6,536 nucleotides of DNA, from NCBI GenBank assembly GCA_945872195.1, contig CAMBZO010000153.1, forward strand, positions 1 to 6,536, written 5' to 3'. The notes beneath the pieces were generated by a model. That model saw only the letters and a program-made list of their open reading frames with translations. It did not search any database and was not told the origin of the DNA. This DNA is from Akkermansia muciniphila (GTDB lineage: Bacteria; Verrucomicrobiota; Verrucomicrobiia; Limisphaerales; SXTU01). The position numbers were made by a program, and so were the translations under genes. Below, piece after piece: positions 1 to 5,945 of the stretch (position 1 is its first letter; each line of letters opens with the position of its first letter).

Positions 1-868
1 CCGAGCCAACCAAGTTCAGCGTCACCGTGCGGCTGGTGGAAGTCCGGTTCTTGAGGCGCAGGCTGTAGGTGCCCAAGCTGTCGCGGTAGTGGATGCCGGC
101 GTCGTTCTGAAGGGAGACTTCCACCGGGCCGTAGTAGTGGTTGTAGTAGTTCGTGCTGCCCCGAACCCAGAAGGCTTCCCCGCGATTCACCGATATGGAA
201 CCGGCTGTGAAGGCCACCACTTCACTCGGGCTGGGTGCGGCACCGGCGGCTTCTCCTCCCGAGTAACGGAAAACCTTCGCAGAGTTTTGGAGCGTCTTCG
301 CCAGGTCTAATCCGTTGGCCGGCTGCAGGAATGTGGTGAATGTCGGAGCCGCGCCTGTCGGCGTGGGGAAACCGATGAAGTTCAGGCCGGTGGTGGTCCA
401 CCGATAGGCGGGTGGGACGGGTTTGCCTTGGACGGTGAGGGTGAAGTCGGACGCCGTCCGGTTCCTCACCAAGTAGGCTCCGTTCCCCACCAACCGCAGG
501 AGCGTGTCCGTGTCGCCGCGCGCGCTGGTCCACACTGCCCAGCGGCTGTCGGTGCCGGTCGGGCTGTTGGGGTCGGCGATGAACTGCGCCGTGGAGAGCT
601 TGGGCCGCCAGAGCCAAACCTCGGCCACCGGACTGTTCGCATCCGGAATGAGTTGGTCCAGCGATAGGTGAGAGGCGTCAACGTGGAGGTAAATCGCATT
701 CCAGCCCGGCTTGAGCGTGAAGGACTGGGAGAGCCACTGGGCCTGCGCGGAAAAGCCACCCAGCAGCAACAAGCCCATCAGCAGGGCGGCGCGGCCAGCC
801 CGCAGACGGGCCGGGCCGGTCACGTCACGCGCCACAGTCGGGATTCGGGTGTAGCGGAAATTGGCCAT
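1..868 (-). CDS. Secreted protein of unknown function, N-terminal part (C-terminus outside the window)
   Basis: The frame is open from an ATG at 868-866 to the window edge, giving 289 codons with no stop. The N-terminus reads as a Sec signal peptide: an Arg-rich stretch (residues 13-26), a hydrophobic core AALLMGLLLLGGF (27-39) and a probable cut after AQA (41-43). The n-region is long, so a GTG at codon 12 or 16 could be the true start. The mature part opens with FTLKPGWNAIYLHVD (50-64), followed by EVWLWRPK (83-90) and a Gly/Ser/Thr-rich, beta-looking sequence with GLNFIGFPTP (161-170) and a Tyr-rich patch NYYNHYYG (240-247). From memory, this opening is frequent in large secreted proteins of Verrucomicrobiota; no enzymatic motif is visible. 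It probably acts outside the cytoplasm. It is divergently oriented to the sigma factor gene. No SD precedes the ATG. The reading frame is well supported; the function is unknown. Confidence 0.82.
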   Translation of the reverse strand, partial: MANFRYTRIPTVARDVTGPARLRAGRAALLMGLLLLGGFSAQAQWLSQSFTLKPGWNAIYLHVDASHLSLDQLIPDANSPVAEVWLWRPKLSTAQFIADPNSPTGTDSRWAVWTSARGDTDTLLRLVGNGAYLVRNRTASDFTLTVQGKPVPPAYRWTTTGLNFIGFPTPTGAAPTFTTFLQPANGLDLAKTLQNSAKVFRYSGGEAAGAAPSPSEVVAFTAGSISVNRGEAFWVRGSTNYYNHYYGPVEVSLQNDAGIHYRDSLGTYSLRLKNRTSTSRTVTLNLVGS

Positions 869-1135
869 AGCGGGACAGGGCGGTTGGGAAACGGGGTCTT
901 CCGAGTGACCGCCGGCTGGCAGGCGAAAGCCCACCGGCTGGCCACCGACGGCAGTTGGTGCTGGAACAAACATTGGCGCGCTCAAAAAAAACGGCAGTGG
1001 TTCTCCCTGTTGAAACGCAATCGGAAGGCCGATCTGACAGATTATTTCACTCGGCGACGAAAAAAAAGTTCTGTGGCAGTCGCTACGGAACTTCCCGACT
1101 GGCATTTTCCCCTCGTTTCGCCACTCTCTGCGAAA
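869..1135. other. Divergent intergenic region with two A8 tracts
   Basis: This 267-bp stretch separates the minus-strand secreted-protein gene from the plus-strand sigma factor gene and must hold the promoters of both. It contains two runs of eight A, at 984-991 and 1060-1067, about 76 bp apart, and a hexamer pair described separately. A TTGAAA at 1010-1015 has no matching -10 box at 16-18 bp, so I call no housekeeping promoter. An open plus-strand frame from 668 runs through the region into the sigma gene, but it overlaps the opposite gene and its translation is not family-like. Confidence 0.6.
1066..1093. promoter_or_regulatory. Inverted hexamer pair AAGTTC-N16-GAACTT; possible operator or ECF-type promoter element
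   Basis: AAGTTC at 1066-1071 and GAACTT at 1088-1093 are exact reverse complements with centres 22 bp apart, about two helical turns, which suits a dimeric regulator. Alternatively, the right copy lies within GGAACTT (1087-1093), identical to the -35 element of sigma-E-type ECF promoters, about 43 bp before the sigma start codon. A CTCGTT at 1112-1117 is only a weak -10 candidate, at a spacing of 18. The left copy gives GAACTT on the minus strand, pointing at the secreted-protein gene. Both readings are inference. Confidence 0.28.
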
Positions 1136-1861
1136 ATGTCAGACGCCAAGTCGCACTCCGGGCTGATGCCCGAAACCCATTGGTCGGTGATTCACCGGCT
1201 AAAAGCGGAAGATACTGTGGGCCGCGATCGGGCGTTGGCCGAGGTCTGCCGGACCTACTGGCAACCGCTCTATTCACTGGCCCGGGCCTGGGGTCGCTCA
1301 CCGCATGATGCCGAGGATTTGACCCAGGCGTTCTTTTCGGGCTTCTGCGAGCGTGGGGGATTGGGCGAGGTCTCCCCAGAGCGGGGGCGCTTTCGGAGCC
1401 TGCTGGTCACCGCCTTCCGCAACCACTCGACTGACACCGCGCGCCGTAGCCAAGCGCAATGCCGAGGCGGCCGCGTGGAGCAAGTGACGCTGGACTTCGC
1501 CGCCGCAGAAGCGCGCTTTCAAGCGGCCTTGGCCGTCGAGCCTGACCAGACGCGGCTGTTCGACCGGCAGTGGGCGCTGGCAGTGTTGGAGCATGCGATG
1601 GCGACGTGCCGCCAAGAGTGGGCGGAGAAAGGCCGGGCACAGGAGTTCGATGCGTTGGAGCCAGTGCTCGCCCCCGGCCCGGACGCGCCCAGCTACGCGG
1701 ACTTGGGCCAGCGGCTGGCCCTGACCGAGGCGAACGTCGCCACCAAGGTCAAACGCCTCCGCGCCAGTGTCGGCGAACACCTCCGCCGGACGGTGGCGGA
1801 CACCGTCATGAACCCAGTCGAGGTCAGGGACGAGCTAACGTATCTGGTCAGCCTGCTTTAA
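1136..1861 (+). CDS. ECF-type RNA polymerase sigma factor, of the type paired with Ser/Thr kinases
   Basis: This 241-aa protein is a sigma-70 family extracytoplasmic-function factor that would direct RNA polymerase to alternative promoters. Residues about 36-104 form the sigma-2 region: LAEVCRTYWQPLYSLARAWG, then SPHDAEDLTQAFF (55-67), the helix that contacts core polymerase and the -10, and RGRFRSLLVTAFRNH (83-97). Residues about 143-212 form sigma-4, with SYADLGQRLALTEANVATKVKRLR (186-209) as the -35-binding helix-turn-helix. The linker and short tail (NPVEVRDELTYLVSLL) match, from memory, the kinase-linked ECF proteins of Planctomycetes and Verrucomicrobia, which usually begin near 'ETHWSVI', as here at residues 13-19. 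I chose ATG 1136 because it lies 12 codons before that conserved start; ATG 1166 is an alternative. No SD is visible. The kinase gene begins 11 bp after its stop, so an operon is likely. No anti-sigma gene adjoins it. Confidence 0.9.
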   Translation: MSDAKSHSGLMPETHWSVIHRLKAEDTVGRDRALAEVCRTYWQPLYSLARAWGRSPHDAEDLTQAFFSGFCERGGLGEVSPERGRFRSLLVTAFRNHSTDTARRSQAQCRGGRVEQVTLDFAAAEARFQAALAVEPDQTRLFDRQWALAVLEHAMATCRQEWAEKGRAQEFDALEPVLAPGPDAPSYADLGQRLALTEANVATKVKRLRASVGEHLRRTVADTVMNPVEVRDELTYLVSLL

Positions 1862-1872
1862 GCCCACCCACC

Positions 1873-4800
1873 ATGGCGACCGACGACCCCAATCCTTCGC
1901 CCAGCTCCGGTCATCACCGCGCAAGTCAGGCCAGGAGCCTGTTGGCGCTGGGATTGGAGGCTGAGGAAATGGGAGGTGAGTCGCGGAACTATCGCCCCCT
2001 CCGTGAGCTGGCCCGGGGCGGCATGGGCGTGGTGTTCGATGCCCACGATGCCAAACTTCAGCGCAGCGTGGCCATGAAGGTCATGCTGCGTGGCCGCGCC
2101 AGCGCGGAGGAAACGCAGCGCTTCTTCCAGGAGGCCCGCGTGCTCGGCCAGTTGGCCCACCCGAACATCGTGCCCATCTACGACGTGGGCACGGATGAAG
2201 AGGGCCGGCCCTTCTACGCCATGAAACTGGTGGGCGGCAGCACGCTGCACGACATCCTTCACCGCTTGAAAGCCGGGGAGCGGGACACCCTTGCAAAATG
2301 CCCGCTCAGCAAGCTGCTGACCGTCCTCCAAAAAGTCTGCGACGCCATCGCGTTCGCCCACGCGCGCGGCATCATCCATCGCGACCTGAAGCCGCAGAAC
2401 ATCATGGTGGGCGAATTCGGCGAAGTGCTCGTGATGGACTGGGGCCTGGCAAAGATTTTGTCCGGCAGTGCGGCCACACAAGCGGCGGCCAACACTTTTC
2501 CGGTGCACGGGCAGTTGGGCCAGACCGGACCCACGGGCACGTTGCCCATCAATGACGCGATTGATGCGACTGAGCAGGCCACCGGGGTCGCGGGCAGTGC
2601 AGCTTCGCTAAACGAGCCCAAGCCCGCCTCCGGGATGGGGCCAGCCTCCGCACCGAAGATCAGTTTCGGCCCGCCGGAGCGAGAATCGGTCCTACCCAGC
2701 GGCGGGTATGCAACCATGGAGGGCGCGGTGATGGGCACTCCGAGCTATATGTCGCCCGAGCAAGCAGCGGGCTCGTCGGAGGACATCGGCCCGCAGTCGG
2801 ATGTCTTCGCCTTGGGCGGACTGCTTTACGCCGTGTTGACCTTGCATCCGCCCGTGCAGGGGAAAACCCAGACGGAAATCCTGTCCAAGGTGCGCGAAGG
2901 CAACATCGTGCCGCCCAGCCTGCACTCAAGCCGTCCTGCAGCCGCCGCGCCGCCTGAAACCGCCGGTCAGTCCGCGCGCAATCCCTCATCAACCACATCC
3001 CTGCCGCACTTGCCCGGCGGTCGCGTGCCCGACGCGCTTTCCGCCGTGGCCATGCGCGCGCTGACGGTGGACCGCGCGCAGCGTTATCAGACGGTCGTGG
3101 CGTTCGAGGCGGACCTCGCCGCGTATCAAGGCGGCTTTGCCACCAGCGCGGAGCACGCCAGCCTCGGGCGGCAATTCTGGCTGCTCATGCGACGCCACCG
3201 CATCGCGGCCGCTGCGCTCGCGGTCGTCCTCGTGTTGAGCCTCGGCTTCGTCGCGCGGTTGATCGTGAGCGAACGCCGCGCGGAACGGAGCGCCGCCGAG
3301 GCAATCAAGGCCAAAGACGCGGCGCAGGCCAGTGCCGCCGAAACCCGGCGCGCACTCGCAAAAGCTCAAGTCTCCCTCGCCGAAGCCGCCTACCACGAAC
3401 TGGACAGCCGCGCCATGATCGCGACCTTGGAAGTCGTGCCCAGTGACCTGCGCGAGGGAGACTGGACTTATCTCCGCCACCACGCCGACAACTCCCAAGC
3501 CAAGCTCGTTTTGAGCAAAGGTCGATTATACATCGGCGCAGTGGGCCATCCGCATCAGCCCGGGATTTTTGCACTCGCCTCGACGGAACGTGCCATTCAC
3601 CTCGTGGATGTTCGCACCGGTCAACGCACGGGCCAAGTGCCCTTGAGCCCACGTCAGGCGAAATTCCCTTTTTTTCGCAGCCTAGACTTTTCGCCCGACG
3701 GCAAGCAGTTGCTGGTCGGCTGCATGCAGCGAGGAGGCCTGAGCATTTACAACCTGGCCACCGGCCAGGCCGCCATCGAATGGGACGCACCGGAGACCGA
3801 CTTCGCACGCTTCAACCGCTCCGGCACGCTGGTCCTGGACATTAGTCTCAAGCGGGAGCTGACCGTGCGTGACCCCGTCACTGGGCGGAAACTTTGGAGC
3901 CGCAAGTCCTTCATCCGAGCGCTGTTCACCGCCGGCGGGCAAATCATCGCGTCCGACGGGGACAAACTCCAGCGACTCGACGCCACCACTGGCACGTTGA
4001 TCCAAACGCTGCCGCCCCTGCGCGGCAGGCTCTTCAACATGGCGCTGTCGCCGGACGACACCACTTTGTTCTATGCCAATTCCACCGATGTGTTTGTGCG
4101 AGGAATGCGTCTGGCCGACGGAGGCTTCACCTTCGAACGCGCCCTGACCGACAGCCCGGCAAAATGGCCATTGGTCGTCCTCTCCGCCGACGGCCGGCAA
4201 GTCGTCGGTGCCGTGACGGACGACGGTCACAAAACCGTCGTTCGGGTGTGGGATGCGGCCACCGGAACGCAACTGCGGACGTTGCGAGGCCATCATTGCA
4301 ATGTGGAGCAACTCGCGCTGCACCCGCTCACGGGCGAGGTGGTGGCCACCGGCATAGAGACGCATAGCTGGGCTATCGCAAGCCGCTCACCGGCATGGGA
4401 GCTGGATGGAACTTCGCGTGCTGGCGTCTTCCTCGGCGCGGACGACCTCTTCACCGCCACCGGAGTCCCATTGCAACTCAAGGAGCATGGCCAGTGGAAC
4501 GACCGGATCGCGCCGCTGCCCGCCGGTTTTATCGGCGGCTTTCACGCCGCGTCCAGTGGCGACCATGGCGTAATCGGAATTAATGGCTCACGCACGGGCG
4601 ATGATAGAGGAGCGACCTTCCTGCTGGCCCGGCCCGGCGCTGCTGGCCTGACGCTCAAGCCCACGAAACTACAAGGGCGCACCGCAATCACGCTCCGGCT
4701 CCGGCCCAGCCCCGACGGCCAACTGCTTGCAGCCTGTGATGAATACAGCGGTTTGAGCCTGCACGAGGCGGCCACGGGAAATGTCTTGTCCAAGGCCAAC

Positions 4801-5343
4801 CCCGCCGCTGGATTCCGAAGTCTGACAACCTACGAGTGGCTCACCCCAACCCGGCTGATCGGTCTGGCCTGCACCGGACCCCGGGGCGAGGCGAGCAACC
4901 AAGAGTGCGTGGTTCTCTGGGAAGCCCCCAGCGGGCGGATTTTGCAACGGTTGACCAACGCCGCCGCCATGGATGGCCTCGCCAGCCTGCCCGGCGGAAC
5001 GCAATTCGCCGAGGCCGGCGCGGACAAGCGCATCCGCATCCGCGACGCCACCACTCTGAAAGTCCTGCGCGAGTTCCGCGCCCACGACGGCCCCATCACC
5101 GCCCTGGCCGCGCACCCCACCCAACCCCTCCTCGCCACCGCATCCGCCGACCTGACCATCCGGATCTGGAAGCTCGCTGATGGCAAAATGCTGGAGGAAC
5201 TTCCACCCTCCGTCGCGGTGCCTCGGACACTACAGTTCAGCCCCTCAGGCAACCGCTTGGCGAGTGTTGACCAGCGCGGCAAGGTGCGGATCTGGGATTT
5301 TGGCAGTCACGCACTCGGTGCCCCGCAGGTGGCTACCAAGTGA
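1873..5343 (+). CDS. Membrane-anchored Ser/Thr protein kinase with C-terminal WD40-like beta-propeller
   Basis: This 1156-aa protein is a Hanks-type kinase (about residues 40-420). It shows the Gly-rich loop LARGGMGVVF (46-55), VAMK with Lys69, the alpha-C Glu87, HRDLKPQN (169-176; catalytic Asp171), DWG (189-191) in place of DFG, GTPSYMSPEQA (288-298) and DVFALGG (310-316). All catalytic residues are present, so it should be active. About 90 residues (196-287), rich in Ala, Gly, Pro, Ser and Thr, sit between DWGLAK and GTPSYM, much longer than a usual activation segment. A single membrane span (about 444-461) follows RRHR, suggesting a cytoplasmic kinase; an Ala/Glu/Arg-rich probable coiled coil follows (466-505). 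Residues about 545-1145 are WD40-like repeats, degenerate early and clearest late (RVWDAATG 791-798, AHDGPITALA with IRIWK 1096-1100, VRIWDF 1138-1143). ATG 1873 is chosen because the open frame upstream to 1570 overlaps the sigma gene and is low-complexity shadow. No SD. It probably acts with the adjacent sigma factor; the substrate is unknown. Confidence 0.93.
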   Translation: MATDDPNPSPSSGHHRASQARSLLALGLEAEEMGGESRNYRPLRELARGGMGVVFDAHDAKLQRSVAMKVMLRGRASAEETQRFFQEARVLGQLAHPNIVPIYDVGTDEEGRPFYAMKLVGGSTLHDILHRLKAGERDTLAKCPLSKLLTVLQKVCDAIAFAHARGIIHRDLKPQNIMVGEFGEVLVMDWGLAKILSGSAATQAAANTFPVHGQLGQTGPTGTLPINDAIDATEQATGVAGSAASLNEPKPASGMGPASAPKISFGPPERESVLPSGGYATMEGAVMGTPSYMSPEQAAGSSEDIGPQSDVFALGGLLYAVLTLHPPVQGKTQTEILSKVREGNIVPPSLHSSRPAAAAPPETAGQSARNPSSTTSLPHLPGGRVPDALSAVAMRALTVDRAQRYQTVVAFEADLAAYQGGFATSAEHASLGRQFWLLMRRHRIAAAALAVVLVLSLGFVARLIVSERRAERSAAEAIKAKDAAQASAAETRRALAKAQVSLAEAAYHELDSRAMIATLEVVPSDLREGDWTYLRHHADNSQAKLVLSKGRLYIGAVGHPHQPGIFALASTERAIHLVDVRTGQRTGQVPLSPRQAKFPFFRSLDFSPDGKQLLVGCMQRGGLSIYNLATGQAAIEWDAPETDFARFNRSGTLVLDISLKRELTVRDPVTGRKLWSRKSFIRALFTAGGQIIASDGDKLQRLDATTGTLIQTLPPLRGRLFNMALSPDDTTLFYANSTDVFVRGMRLADGGFTFERALTDSPAKWPLVVLSADGRQVVGAVTDDGHKTVVRVWDAATGTQLRTLRGHHCNVEQLALHPLTGEVVATGIETHSWAIASRSPAWELDGTSRAGVFLGADDLFTATGVPLQLKEHGQWNDRIAPLPAGFIGGFHAASSGDHGVIGINGSRTGDDRGATFLLARPGAAGLTLKPTKLQGRTAITLRLRPSPDGQLLAACDEYSGLSLHEAATGNVLSKANPAAGFRSLTTYEWLTPTRLIGLACTGPRGEASNQECVVLWEAPSGRILQRLTNAAAMDGLASLPGGTQFAEAGADKRIRIRDATTLKVLREFRAHDGPITALAAHPTQPLLATASADLTIRIWKLADGKMLEELPPSVAVPRTLQFSPSGNRLASVDQRGKVRIWDFGSHALGAPQVATK

Positions 5344-5344
5344 G

Positions 5345-5372
5345 TTCGCACCACGACAGTAAATTCGCACCA
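5345..5372 (+). repeat. Direct repeat TTCGCACCA, two copies, 19-bp period
   Basis: TTCGCACCA occurs at 5345-5353 and again at 5364-5372, immediately after the kinase stop codon TGA (5341-5343). The copies are exact over 9 bp and separated by 10 bp. Closely spaced short direct repeats are found at the ends of some insertion sequences (the IS21 family is an example) and also as regulatory sites. Which applies here cannot be decided from one window. Confidence 0.5.
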
Positions 5373-5528
5373 ACCATTGGCTTCTGCCTGCCGAAACCTA
5401 GCGGTGAGGATGATCAGCGACGTGTGCAGCTCAACGCTTCCCCGGCTGAAACAGCAGCGGCAGGAAATCGGCGAGATACCCGCACCAGAATCGCCTTCAT
5501 CTCCTACAAACCTAAATCCGGCAGTTGA

Positions 5529-5560
5529 ACACTCAAAAAAGACAAGGCTTGATTGAGTGT
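5529..5560. repeat. Inverted repeat ACACTCAA / TTGAGTGT
   Basis: The 8-bp arms at 5529-5536 and 5553-5560 are perfect reverse complements separated by 16 nt that include a run of A. No T-tract follows on either strand, so it is not a standard intrinsic terminator. It may be a protein-binding dyad, a remnant of a mobile element, or chance. Confidence 0.35.
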
Positions 5561-5597
5561 AACAACCGCTTTCATAGCTGGTTGCAATTCGGGTTTT

Positions 5598-5620
5598 CAA
5601 CTGCGGAGCAGTTGGATTTT
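5598..5620 (+). terminator. Terminator-like hairpin downstream of the kinase gene
   Basis: CAACTGC (5598-5604), a GGA loop and GCAGTTG (5608-5614) form a perfect 7-bp stem, followed by GA and TTTT (5617-5620). This is the only hairpin with a T-run between the kinase and transposase genes. It lies about 255 bp after the kinase stop, the stem is only moderately GC-rich and the T-tract is short, so termination would be weak at best. Confidence 0.35.
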
Positions 5621-5906
5621 CAATCACCGTCCTGGTGAGCCCGTCAGTGGGCCAACAAAGCACCACCTTTCCTTTGTTCACGGGCCGAAGCTTCCCATTA
5701 CGCACGGGTTAACTGCCGATTTTAGGATCAGTTCTTGGCCTGGTATCGCTGCATCGAAACAGGCGGGTTGGCTGTGTGTGTGGCATTGCGTGCTAACCAA
5801 CAATCCCATCTTCCCCTGCTCGACTTGTTTGTAGTAAACGTCCCGTCAACGACAACTATTTCTCCTTTCGCATTGACTCAGGTGTTTTGTTACCGAGTCG
5901 TGGCCG

Positions 5907-5942
5907 TTGCCTCAGTAGAATGTTACCCAAAACTGGAGGCAA
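5907..5942 (+). promoter_or_regulatory. Hairpin that sequesters the transposase ribosome-binding site
   Basis: TTGCCTC (5907-5913) pairs perfectly with GAGGCAA (5936-5942). Allowing one bulged G at 5935, AGT (5914-5916) also pairs with ACT (5932-5934), giving a 10-bp stem with a 15-nt loop. The 3' arm and bulge contain the SD GGAGG (5935-5939), six bases before the transposase ATG, so the folded RNA would hide it. TAGAAT at 5916-5921 resembles a -10 box, though no good -35 accompanies it. A transcript starting near 5928 would lack the 5' arm and leave the SD free. Confidence 0.5.
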
Positions 5943-5945
5943 TGA

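Larger units (their letters stand above)
5344..5906. other. Intergenic region without a credible gene
   Basis: About 560 bp separate the kinase from the transposase hairpin. The GC content drops visibly and open frames on both strands (for example minus 5307-5705 and plus 5553-5834) translate to sequences with no recognisable domain and no continuity with the flanking genes. The region holds a 9-bp direct repeat at the kinase stop, an 8-bp inverted repeat at 5529-5560 and a hairpin at 5598-5620. The left end of the downstream insertion sequence probably lies here or just after it, but without its right end the terminal inverted repeat cannot be placed. Confidence 0.6.

Noticed and set aside
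222..759. Other open frames on both strands over the secreted-protein gene
   Set aside because: Arg/Pro/His-rich translations without family features; the minus frame from 868 has a signal peptide and a recognisable mature start.
984..991. A8 tract as an intrinsic terminator read on the minus strand
   Set aside because: No stable stem precedes it on that strand and no convergent gene would need one.
668..1135. Upstream in-frame extension of the sigma factor (open from 668)
   Set aside because: It overlaps the well-supported opposite-strand gene, has no sigma-like sequence and would add 156 residues to a family that starts near the conserved ETHWSVI.
1298..1780. 160-aa minus-strand open frame opposite the sigma gene
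   Set aside because: Antisense shadow of a conserved sigma factor in GC-rich DNA.
1570..1872. Upstream in-frame extension of the kinase (open from 1570)
   Set aside because: It lies inside the sigma factor gene in another frame and translates to Gly/Pro/Arg-rich low complexity typical of GC-rich shadow frames; ATG 1873 fits the operon spacing.
1868..1876. Kozak-like CCACCATGG at the kinase start
   Set aside because: Chance match; the neighbouring genes are clearly bacterial.
2437..2445. DWG instead of DFG as a sign of a pseudokinase
   Set aside because: The Asp is kept, and Lys69, Glu87, Asp171 and Asn176 are all present; DWG is common in PVC-type kinases.
5307..5705. 132-aa minus-strand open frame between the kinase and the transposase
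   Set aside because: It overlaps the kinase 3' end, has no recognisable domain and lacks coding-like composition.
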